40,119 nucleotides of DNA from RGIG995 sp045635765 (GTDB lineage Bacteria > Bacillota > Clostridia > Oscillospirales > UBA644): positions 1 to 40,119 of the forward strand of contig JAZTWH010000019.1 in NCBI GenBank assembly GCA_045635765.1, in the 5' to 3' direction. The notes under the pieces were generated by a model. It was not told where the DNA came from. It saw only the letters and a program-made list of their open reading frames with translations, and made no database searches. How positions within the stretch are numbered: the stretch's first letter is position 1; the number at the start of each line of letters is the position of its first letter. A program made the translations under genes and the position numbers. Below are positions 24,561 through 31,097 of this stretch, in pieces.

Positions 24561-24709
24561 ACACCGAAAAAACGAGGAACCTGACGGATGGAACGGAGGA
24601 AGAGCAAACTCTGATTTTTCGCCGTCCGGAAGTAAAGGACGAAACCGACCGGATCGGCCGGGAGATCGTCCGCAGAATGATTGAAGCAGGGGTGGTGGAG
24701 CCGAGATGA
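24557..24709 (+). CDS. 50-residue protein at the tape-measure position
   Basis: A short coding region with a very good AAAGGAGG site (24541-24548) and 4-bp overlaps with both neighbours, so it is almost certainly translated. The product is charged. It has a disordered start (NTEKTRNLTDGTEEEQ) and a helical end (DRIGREIVRRMIEAGVVEPR, residues 31-50). No family is recognised. It lies where phages with Gp15 encode a tape measure of several hundred residues, so it could be a remnant, a replacement, or the second product of a split chaperone. Confidence 0.6.
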   Translation: MNTEKTRNLTDGTEEEQTLIFRRPEVKDETDRIGREIVRRMIEAGVVEPR

Positions 24710-25755
24710 CGTTGACCATCGGGGGACTTTTCCATACCGATGCCCTTGAGGAGGGAACCTTGAGCATCCGATATTACGGAGCCATGCGTACGTCCTTCCG
24801 GGCAACCCTTCAATTTAACAGCGTCCCCATAAACTTTCCCAAAGTTGGTCAGGAAATTCTTGTCAAAGAGGGGGAAACGATCCTGTGGGGAGGAATTCTG
24901 GTCGAGACGGAAGAGGTCTGCCACAGCACCTCCAGCCTGACAATGACCCTCCGGGGACAGGGATACGAGCAGATTTTGCAACGGCTCTGTCTGCCCTACG
25001 TTGAGCTTTCTCAGGTTTCTCCGTCCGATGCGGCGAGACATATTTTCCAAACTTATATGAACCCCCAAGACGGACTCACCATAGGGACCATCGAAGAAGG
25101 ATTGGCTATTCCGTGCAACTACATTTTTTATCCGGCGAAAGCATCTTCGGTCTTTGACCGATTGGCAAACGACAACGGCTTTCTTTGGTGGGTGGACAAA
25201 GAGAAAAAATTTCATATGAGGTCCGTTTTCCCCCAAACACAGCAAAACCTTTGCATTGACCTGACCCGGAAAAAGGAAAACCGACTGGAGGACATCCAGA
25301 CGTTGGTTCACCGAGCCTCAACGGCCGGCTACAAAAACGTTCAATACGTATATAACCGAACAACGGGCAGTTTCGGAAGAACCATTAACGTAGGACGGAT
25401 TTCAGAGATGATGCAACGGTATGGAGGCGGGGAGTACAGTGCTTCCGCAGTCAGTTCTGCGGTAACCAGCCAGAACGAAGCTCAGGCCGTGGCCCAGCAG
25501 ATTTTAAGCGGATGTCCCGGCTTGGGAGAAATTGAGTTTACCACCGACCAGGATGCCTTTGTCCCGGGGCAGATTATTAACGTTACGGCCCCGGTCTGCG
25601 GGCTGAAAAACGAAACGCCTTTTTGCGTTACGGAAATCCGGGCCGTACATTTCTTTGACCGATTCCGATATACGGTCGTGGCCCAGGAAACCGACTCCGG
25701 CCCCTTGACGTCCACTTGCTGGGAAGCCATTCTTGCAGGGGGAAGCACGAACTAA
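24706..25755 (+). CDS. Phage tail hub / baseplate protein (XkdQ/gp27-like)
   Basis: A 349-residue protein with the organisation of tail hub proteins. The N-terminus is beta-rich (LSIRYYGAMRTSFRATLQFNS) with GQEILVKEGETILWGGIL (residues about 47-64), followed by SDAARHIFQTYM, a domain with SSVFDRLANDNGFLWWVDKEKKFHM (near 150; named to place it) and a C-terminal beta domain with FVPGQIINVTAP. Hub proteins form the ring at the tail tip. The ATG at 24706 overlaps the previous stop. No distal tail protein or fibre gene accompanies it. Confidence 0.75.
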   Translation: MTLTIGGLFHTDALEEGTLSIRYYGAMRTSFRATLQFNSVPINFPKVGQEILVKEGETILWGGILVETEEVCHSTSSLTMTLRGQGYEQILQRLCLPYVELSQVSPSDAARHIFQTYMNPQDGLTIGTIEEGLAIPCNYIFYPAKASSVFDRLANDNGFLWWVDKEKKFHMRSVFPQTQQNLCIDLTRKKENRLEDIQTLVHRASTAGYKNVQYVYNRTTGSFGRTINVGRISEMMQRYGGGEYSASAVSSAVTSQNEAQAVAQQILSGCPGLGEIEFTTDQDAFVPGQIINVTAPVCGLKNETPFCVTEIRAVHFFDRFRYTVVAQETDSGPLTSTCWEAILAGGSTN

Positions 25756-25772
25756 ACCGAGGTGAAGAAACT

Positions 25773-26348
25773 ATGATTATAAAAGATTACCTTCCTTTCC
25801 GATTTTCTCGGGAAGGATACGTTCCCGACCGACTGTACCTGCAATTTTTTGACGGGAACTCATCGGAATGCTTCCGGCACCTTTCCGAACAAAAGAAAAC
25901 CGCCCATTATCACTTGGCAAAAGACGGGACCGTAACGGTTTTGACCCCTCTTTCCTCGGCGGCAAATCTTTTGGGTCCCATCCGGGACAACAAGAACGAC
26001 ACGCCCGTCTCTGCGGCACGCAGGGGAGTCCTGATTTTGGCAGAAGGAACCGAGGGAATCCTTTGTGACGAACAAAGGGATCCCCTGATCCGCTTATTGA
26101 AACGAATACAAAAGGAGGTCCTTCGCATTTACGGGGAACGGTTTCCCCTCTGCCACCAAGGATTTTTCTGTGACGGAAAATTTTCCCCGGAGGACCTTTT
26201 GGAAGAGGGAATTCTGCCGGAAGAGGAAAAGACCCTATTCCGGGTTCAGACCGGTAGTTATCAGAACCGTCGGGATGCGGAGGATCGGGTAGAACAGCTG
26301 CAACGGGCCGGGATTGCAGCCTATATTACGGAGGTGAAACGTTTATGA
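25773..26348 (+). CDS. Degenerate amidase-like protein with C-terminal SPOR domain
   Basis: The 191-residue protein ends with a clear SPOR domain (LFRVQTGSYQNRRDAEDRVE, then LQRAGIAAYI; residues about 156-190). Such domains bind peptidoglycan strands lacking stem peptides. The N-terminal part follows the amidase_2 outline: YLQFFDG in place of the first zinc-His strand, KTAHYHLAKDGTV in place of SAHYIV-DG, and PLCHQGFFCDGKFSPED in place of the H...K-D/C-P end. Only one of three expected zinc ligands (His in LCHQ) is kept, so it is probably catalytically dead. The ATG at 25773 follows GAGGTGAAG. Confidence 0.65.
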   Translation: MIIKDYLPFRFSREGYVPDRLYLQFFDGNSSECFRHLSEQKKTAHYHLAKDGTVTVLTPLSSAANLLGPIRDNKNDTPVSAARRGVLILAEGTEGILCDEQRDPLIRLLKRIQKEVLRIYGERFPLCHQGFFCDGKFSPEDLLEEGILPEEEKTLFRVQTGSYQNRRDAEDRVEQLQRAGIAAYITEVKRL

Positions 26349-26803
26349 TACAAACCTTATACCTAACGCTTGCGGGAGGATTTTCCAACGAAGAGGCCTT
26401 TGCCGTTAAATCGGACAAGGATCTTTCGGAATTGCGGTGCATTTTGCGGGGATACAAGTACCAATTGGGAGATACGGCCTTATTGAGAGCAACAAAGCCC
26501 GATCAGACGGTTTGCTACCTTTCCGGGACGCCCGAGGGGGAAAACGCCTATCGCTTTCGGTTGAGCAAGCAGATTGCCGCCGCCCCCGGGGACGTACAAT
26601 GCGACGTCAGCATCAGCCGAGGGACGGGAACGATCTCCAGCGACCAGTTTCTTTTGAAGGTCCGTCCCCCCTCTGCCGAAGGGGAAATGACTCAAAGTGA
26701 AAGCGAATACCTGGGCTTCTCCGACTTGATTTTGAATACGGTAAATGCAGAAGAAATCTCATATTCGGAGATCGAAGCCATGTGGAGAGGGGCGGTGTTA
26801 TGA
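26345..26803 (+). CDS. BppU-like baseplate upper protein domain
   Basis: A 152-residue protein resembling the N-terminal domain of phage baseplate upper proteins (BppU/DUF2479). It has a beta-sandwich pattern with FAVKSDKDLSELRCILRGYKY (about 19-39) and LLRATKPDQTVCYLSG (about 46-61). In siphophages this domain attaches receptor-binding proteins to the tail tip. Here the protein stops after this domain and no receptor-binding partner follows. The ATG at 26345 overlaps the previous stop by 4 bp, and GGAGGTG lies 8 bp upstream. Confidence 0.6.
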   Translation: MIQTLYLTLAGGFSNEEAFAVKSDKDLSELRCILRGYKYQLGDTALLRATKPDQTVCYLSGTPEGENAYRFRLSKQIAAAPGDVQCDVSISRGTGTISSDQFLLKVRPPSAEGEMTQSESEYLGFSDLILNTVNAEEISYSEIEAMWRGAVL

Positions 26804-26940
26804 AATATTTAAGCGATAAAGGACTTGCATATGTGCTTGAGTTCATTGGATTCCGGATAACCGCATTGGAACGACAGGTCAAAAAACTTTCGGAAAACGC
26901 CACGAGCACGAGCGAAGAAGAAACAGAGGAGAAGCAATAA
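26800..26940 (+). CDS. 46-residue protein, unknown
   Basis: A small coding region (start ATG 26800, stop TAA 26938-26940) with a GGAG/GGGG site. It overlaps the BppU-like gene by 4 bp and the next gene by 1 bp (TAATG). The product has a hydrophobic helical start (GLAYVLEFIGFRITALERQV, residues 8-27) and a Ser/Thr/Glu-rich acidic tail. It resembles small XkdX-like or holin-associated proteins, but I cannot name it. Confidence 0.6.
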   Translation: MKYLSDKGLAYVLEFIGFRITALERQVKKLSENATSTSEEETEEKQ

Positions 26941-27200
26941 TGTGGCAAACGATTATTACTGCGGCGGCGGTGGTCAGCGGGCTTACGGTACTGGGAACGG
27001 CCGCCGTAAAGATCCTTCGGTTTTGGTTGGATCAGAAAAATCAGGACCGGGAAATTGATCACGTCAAGACCGAAATGGGTGTCATCTGTTACGGCGTTTT
27101 GGCCTGTCTGGACGGGCTGAAGCAAATGGGCTGTGACGGAAACGTAACCCAAGCGAAAAACGATTTAGAGAAATATCTGAACAAGACGGCCCACCAATAA
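26940..27200 (+). CDS. Small holin-like phage protein
   Basis: An 86-residue protein with one N-terminal membrane helix (residues about 5-24), a charged middle (DQKNQDREIDHVKTEMG) and a C-terminal part, CLDGLKQMGCDGNVTQAKND, matching small phage proteins found beside endolysins in Clostridia (pattern LDGL-Q-GANG-V-ARD-L--YLN-Q-H). It is probably a holin or holin partner. The ATG at 26940 shares a base with the previous stop. Confidence 0.65.
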   Translation: MWQTIITAAAVVSGLTVLGTAAVKILRFWLDQKNQDREIDHVKTEMGVICYGVLACLDGLKQMGCDGNVTQAKNDLEKYLNKTAHQ

Positions 27201-27217
27201 GAAAGGAGACGAAAACC

Positions 27218-27598
27218 ATGAAGGAATGGCTTTATCGGGCGTTGCGGACCTTTGGACAAGCAATGCTCGGTTATTTGGCAGCAAACCTCTTGGCAGTCAT
27301 CACGCAAGCCGACGTCAGCGATTCCACAGGATTTGCCAATACCCTGCTTGGATTGTTTGCCGCAGCGGTGGCGGCAGGGCTGGCAGCCGTGATGAACCGA
27401 GGCAAACCCGGAAAAACGCAACAAAAACAGGAAGACGGGCAGAAAAATCAAGAGGCAGAAGCTGAACACGAGGAGCAAAAAACGGAAGCAGAACAAGAGG
27501 AGCAAAAAACGGAAGCAGAACAAGAGGAGCAAGAAACGGTAGCAGAACAAGGGGAGCAAGGAACGGAAGAGGAGGAAGATGCAACCAATGACGAATAA
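27218..27598 (+). CDS. Phage holin with acidic repeat tail
   Basis: The first 60 residues resemble the r1t-type holin family: RALRTFGQAMLGYLAANLL (about 7-25) and a second hydrophobic segment, TLLGLFAAAVAAGLAAVMNR (about 42-61). Holins make membrane lesions that free the endolysin. The remaining 65 residues form a charged tail with 9-residue repeats of the AEQEEQKTE kind (near-identical 27-bp units at about 27465-27560). The ATG at 27218 follows AAAGGAG. It overlaps the endolysin start. Confidence 0.75.
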   Translation: MKEWLYRALRTFGQAMLGYLAANLLAVITQADVSDSTGFANTLLGLFAAAVAAGLAAVMNRGKPGKTQQKQEDGQKNQEAEAEHEEQKTEAEQEEQKTEAEQEEQETVAEQGEQGTEEEEDATNDE

Positions 27599-28466
27599 AG
27601 AATTTGTAGCAAGATTGCTGGACGTTGCAAAAAACCACAAAACCATCTATATGATGGGAACCTTCGGAGCTCCCGTCACCGAGGGTTTGATTGCCCAAAA
27701 GGTAAAACAGTACCCGAACTATTATTCCCCCGGGAGACAAAACCTCTTGAAGGGGAAAATTTCCGACGGTCCCTGGGCCTTTGACTGCGTAGGACTGATC
27801 AAAGGAATTCTTTGGGGCTGGATTGCAGACCGTTCCAAGTCCTTCGGAGGAGCGAAATACCGTTCCAATGACGTACCAGACATCAGTGCAAACACCATGG
27901 CAAGCCGGTGTCTGGAGCGAAAGGACACCCTGGAAAGCATTTTGCCGGGAGAGGCGGTCTACTTAAAAGGACATATCGGGATCTACGTGGGAGACGGCAA
28001 GGTCGTAGAATCCACCCTCACAGGAAAATACGACGGCGTGGTTGTAACCGACCTTCAATACCGCAAATGGTTGGGCCACGGAAAACTGCCCTGGATCACC
28101 TATGAATCGGAGATTTCTTCGGACCCCCAGGACCCCGGAGCTGCGGGGCAACCGGGACCGAGTATCTCAGGAGGAACAGAAAAACCCGGATCGGAGGTTC
28201 CCGCAGTCCCGGGAGGGACAGAAAAACCCACAACCTCGCTATCTCCGGAAGAGACCAAAACTCCGCCCCAGGTGGGGGATCTGGTGACGTTCCTTGGGGG
28301 AAAGCATTACGTTTCTTCCAACGGAAGTTTGGGGTATAAAGCGAAGCCGGGGCCTGCAAGGGTGACACGGTATTTGCCCGGACGAAAACATCCCTACCAT
28401 CTCATCCATACGGACAAAACGTCAAACGTTTACGGCTGGGTGAACCAAGACACCGTGTCCAAGTAA
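27588..28466 (+). CDS. Endolysin, NlpC/P60-type peptidase with SH3-like end
   Basis: A 292-residue peptidoglycan hydrolase. The catalytic domain has the nucleophile in WAFDCVGLIKGILWGW (Cys near 65) and the catalytic His in LKGHIGIYVGDGKVVE (near 126). A Pro/Gly-rich linker with a repeated GGTEKP follows (about 184-220). The C-terminal 70 residues resemble an SH3-type wall-binding domain (VGDLVTFLGGKHYVSS and YGWVNQDTV). I choose the ATG at 27588; an ATG at 27579 is too close to the ribosome site. It is the last gene of the cluster, before a terminator. Confidence 0.85.
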   Translation: MTNKEFVARLLDVAKNHKTIYMMGTFGAPVTEGLIAQKVKQYPNYYSPGRQNLLKGKISDGPWAFDCVGLIKGILWGWIADRSKSFGGAKYRSNDVPDISANTMASRCLERKDTLESILPGEAVYLKGHIGIYVGDGKVVESTLTGKYDGVVVTDLQYRKWLGHGKLPWITYESEISSDPQDPGAAGQPGPSISGGTEKPGSEVPAVPGGTEKPTTSLSPEETKTPPQVGDLVTFLGGKHYVSSNGSLGYKAKPGPARVTRYLPGRKHPYHLIHTDKTSNVYGWVNQDTVSK

Positions 28467-28499
28467 AAATGGGGGTTTTCTAAACACAAGGAAAACAGA

Positions 28500-28540
28500 A
28501 AAGAGGAGATTCGTAAAAACGGGTCTTCTCTTTTTCTTTT
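28500..28540 (+). terminator. Terminator of the phage-derived cluster
   Basis: A 10-bp stem with one G-U pair (28500-28509 with 28524-28533), then TTCTTTT. It lies 34 bp after the endolysin stop. Confidence 0.75.
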
Positions 28541-28583
28541 CGAGAGGCTGAGGAACGGGCGTCGACTCCGTCGGGACAAACCC

Positions 28584-28612
28584 TTGACAGGGAATGAAAA
28601 ATGGGGTATAAT
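28584..28612 (+). promoter_or_regulatory. Consensus promoter for the YgjP-like gene
   Basis: Perfect TTGACA (28584-28589), 17-bp spacer, perfect TATAAT (28607-28612), 18 bp before the GTG start. Confidence 0.9.
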
Positions 28613-28630
28613 GAAAAAAGAGGTGATTTT

Positions 28631-29140
28631 GTGGAATATAGGCTGATTCGTTCAAGCCGGCGATCCGTGGCTCTGGAGGTAACGCCCGATTTGTCGGTGA
28701 TAGTACGGGCTCCGAGGAAGATGCCGAAAAAGGACATTGACGCATTTGTCCGAAAAAATCAGGATTGGCTGAAGGGGGCCCTGAAACGAACCGAAGAACG
28801 GAAGCTCCGGCAGGACGAAATAGAGGCTCGAAAAGAAGCGTTGAAGCGGGAAGCCCAACGCTATCTCCCTGAACGAACCGCCCTATGGGCTGAAAAAATG
28901 GGGGTATCCCCTGCAAGGATCCGTATCACGTCGGCAACCACCCGGTTTGGCTCCTGTAGCGGAAAAAACCGAATTTGCTATTCCTGGCGGCTGATGGCGT
29001 ACCCCAAGGAAGGGGTGGATTACGTCATCGTTCACGAATTGGCCCACATCATACAAAAGAATCACTCGGCGGCCTTTTACGCCTTGGTGGAGCGATACCT
29101 TCCCGATTGGCGGCAACGCCGAAACCTGCTGAAGAAATAA
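28631..29140 (+). CDS. YgjP-like (DUF45) M48-type metallopeptidase
   Basis: A 169-residue member of the YgjP/SprT-like DUF45 family. The zinc motif HELAH lies near residue 136, followed by N-H (KNHSAAFY) and the family end LPDWRQRR. RFGSCSGKNRICYSWRLM (about 108-125) is also typical. The substrate of the family is not known; it often sits near restriction or DNA-repair genes. The start is the GTG at 28631, with AGAGGTG upstream, because an earlier ATG at 28601 would lie inside the promoter. It probably marks return to ordinary chromosome. Confidence 0.85.
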   Translation: MEYRLIRSSRRSVALEVTPDLSVIVRAPRKMPKKDIDAFVRKNQDWLKGALKRTEERKLRQDEIEARKEALKREAQRYLPERTALWAEKMGVSPARIRITSATTRFGSCSGKNRICYSWRLMAYPKEGVDYVIVHELAHIIQKNHSAAFYALVERYLPDWRQRRNLLKK

Positions 29141-29164
29141 CCGTCTGCGAATCTACAGATAGAA

Positions 29165-29215
29165 AAAGCCACGAATCTGAAATTCCACTTTGATTTCAGA
29201 CCGTGGCTTTCTTTA
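29165..29215. terminator. Bidirectional terminator between ygjP-like and DUF6472 genes
   Basis: A long stem AAAGCCACG...CTGAAAT / ATTTCAG...GTGGCTTT (29165-29210). T-rich tails lie on both sides (CTTTAGTT on plus, TTTTTC on minus), so it serves the two convergent genes. Confidence 0.8.
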
Positions 29216-29252
29216 GTTATTTTAAAGATTTCTTCTCCCATAGGGGACCCGG

Positions 29253-29272
29253 TGCAAGGGGGGGGGCTTGCA
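29253..29272. repeat. Poly-G tract inside a small inverted repeat
   Basis: TGCAAG (29253-29258) and CTTGCA (29267-29272) flank 8 G, making a run of 9 G in total, in the gap after the DUF6472 gene. It is a possible slippage hotspot. Confidence 0.6.
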
Positions 29273-29291
29273 TTGGATGCCCTGCCGTCAC

Positions 29292-29483
29292 TCAATTTTG
29301 CTTTTGAACGCTCTTGTACTCGTCATACCAGCGGAAATAGGGGCAGGCGGAGCCGGGACGGGCGTAATGCAAGGCCTCGTCCTCGTCCAAGGGAATACTG
29401 CAGGCCATGCAGTCGAAGGCCTCGTCGAATTCATAGTATAAGCAACATTCGCATCGGCCCTTCGGGGTCTTTTTTTCGGTCAT
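29292..29483 (-). CDS. DUF6472 family small Cys-rich protein
   Basis: A 63-residue protein with five Cys: CECC (about 11-14), C-x2-C in DCMACS (about 25-28) and CPYFRWYDEY near the end. This spacing is like the DUF6472 family of Clostridia and suggests metal binding. The function is unknown. It starts 15 bp after the galT stop on the same strand with AAAGG upstream, so it is expressed as the second gene of the galT transcript. Confidence 0.75.
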   Translation of the reverse strand: MTEKKTPKGRCECCLYYEFDEAFDCMACSIPLDEDEALHYARPGSACPYFRWYDEYKSVQKQN

Positions 29484-29498
29484 AAAGTCACCTTTCTT

Positions 29499-31001
29499 TT
29501 AAATCGTTTCCTTGACGAAGGCCTCAAAGGCGGAGGCTCCGGCGGAGTCCTCGGAAAAGACTGCCGTATTCCGCAGAATTTCAAAGCAAACCTCATTGAT
29601 CCGTTGGCGAATGGCTTCCCTTGCCTCCTCTTCCGAAAGGTTATTTCCATGACGGGAAAGCAAAAGGGAGATCATATCACCGTGGATTTTCATATCCTCC
29701 GCAAGCGATTCGGGAGAAAACTCTTTTCCGCACAGATAGGGCACCGCCTCGGTAAACAGCTGACGGTTCAGGCGGGCGGGAAGAATAAACCGACCCATGG
29801 CTTCAATCAGCCCAATGCTTTCCTTCTTGATGTTGTGGAATTCGGGATGGGCATGGAAAATGCCGTCAGGGTAAATTTCGTTGGTCCGGTTGTTGCGTAG
29901 GATGATGTCAATGATGTACCCGGTATCGGTTTTACGGACCACGGGGGAGCAGGAATTATGCAGCTCTCCATTGCTTTCTGGCAGAATTTCTAAAACCGTA
30001 TTGGTATAATTTTGCCATGCATCAATCAGCTTGCAGGCCGTAGAAAGAATGGCATCCCGGTGAGACGACTCTAACCGGACCACCGAATTAAACCACTCCA
30101 AAATGCTGACTTTTACCGGAGAATCGGACTGTGAGAGGACCGTGCGGTCCTTGGCGGCGTGCATGGGCATGGGCTCCAACCCGCCCTGATAATGGTCGTG
30201 AACCAGCAACGAACCGCCAATGCGAGGCAACGCGGCGTTGGAGCCGATAAAATAGTGGGGAAAAATATCGACGAAATTCATCAACCGGCGTATTGCAGCG
30301 GCGTTCACGGCCATGGGAGTATGCTCCGTATTGATAATAATGGCGTGCTGATCGTAATAAGCGTAGGGAGAAAACTGCCAAAAGAAGGGCTGGCCGTCCA
30401 GGGTGATGTCCAATGTCCGCAGGGTATCCCGAACCGTTCCGTGGCCGGAAAATCCTTCGTTCTGGCGACAAATGGCACAGGAGGGATAGCCGCCGGGCTT
30501 TTGCTTCAATGCCGCGGCGGATTTTTTGTTGTCAAATTCCGGCTTAGAAAGATTGACGGTAATAACCAGGTCCGCCTTTTCTCCCCGGCCATCCCATCGG
30601 AGATTTTTTGCAATGGCAGAACGCTTGACGTAGTCGTTCTTTTCGCAATAATCGTGGAACCAATCGGTTGCAGCTTTCGGAGAGACGGATTTCTTTTCCT
30701 CAAAAATCCGTTGTATTTCGGAAGGTCTCAAGGAAACGGTGTCCATCAACTGAGCCGAAAAGGCTTCGGTCCGGCCTTCATCAATGATGCCTTCGGCAAG
30801 GGCGTACTCTAAAATGGGGACCAAAATTTCATCAGGCCCCATCATTCCTTCCACGGAAGGAACGGGCTCCTCGTTCCCGCAATCCTCCAGTCCCAACAAG
30901 AGAAGCAAGCGGTTAAAGATATAATATTCATCCCGAGGGGAAAGCATCAGGTATGCCTTTGCGTAGCTTATAAGTTGCTTCAAATGGGTTTGAATCATCA
31001 T
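29499..31001 (-). CDS. galT: UDP-glucose--hexose-1-phosphate uridylyltransferase
   Basis: GalT exchanges UMP between UDP-glucose and galactose-1-phosphate in the Leloir pathway. The 500-residue length and motifs such as WFHDYCEKNDYVKR (about 113-126), CAICRQNEGFSGHG (near 175), SPYAYYDQHAIIIN (near 212) and the catalytic VHDHYQGG (near 268) identify the long Firmicutes type (GalT type 2). Two ATGs in tandem (31001 and 30998) follow AAAGGAG. A perfect-consensus promoter lies at 31057-31085. It works with galK, which is in the same orientation 25 kb away. Confidence 0.95.
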   Translation of the reverse strand: MMIQTHLKQLISYAKAYLMLSPRDEYYIFNRLLLLLGLEDCGNEEPVPSVEGMMGPDEILVPILEYALAEGIIDEGRTEAFSAQLMDTVSLRPSEIQRIFEEKKSVSPKAATDWFHDYCEKNDYVKRSAIAKNLRWDGRGEKADLVITVNLSKPEFDNKKSAAALKQKPGGYPSCAICRQNEGFSGHGTVRDTLRTLDITLDGQPFFWQFSPYAYYDQHAIIINTEHTPMAVNAAAIRRLMNFVDIFPHYFIGSNAALPRIGGSLLVHDHYQGGLEPMPMHAAKDRTVLSQSDSPVKVSILEWFNSVVRLESSHRDAILSTACKLIDAWQNYTNTVLEILPESNGELHNSCSPVVRKTDTGYIIDIILRNNRTNEIYPDGIFHAHPEFHNIKKESIGLIEAMGRFILPARLNRQLFTEAVPYLCGKEFSPESLAEDMKIHGDMISLLLSRHGNNLSEEEAREAIRQRINEVCFEILRNTAVFSEDSAGASAFEAFVKETI

Positions 31002-31056
31002 AAAATCTCCTTTGATGCGCGTCCCGTAGTTTCACAGTTGTATTTTTTGCAGTTAT

Positions 31057-31085
31057 ATTATACCTTACTTTTTCTTTTTTGTCAA
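31057..31085 (-). promoter_or_regulatory. Consensus promoter for galT
   Basis: Minus strand TTGACA (31085-31080), 17-bp spacer, TATAAT (31062-31057), just after the stop of the metal ATPase gene. Confidence 0.88.
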
Positions 31086-31097
31086 TAAAAAGCAAAA

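Noticed and set aside
24906..26700. Distal tail protein or receptor-binding fibre hidden in other frames
   Set aside because: The other frames here are short, lack ribosome sites and look like shadows of the hub, pseudo-amidase and BppU-like genes.
17700..28620. Direct-repeat att sites flanking the phage-derived cluster
   Set aside because: I saw no matching direct repeat, tRNA gene or integrase at either boundary.
2661..31001. galK and galT as one operon
   Set aside because: They are 25 kb apart, each with its own consensus promoter. They share only orientation and pathway.
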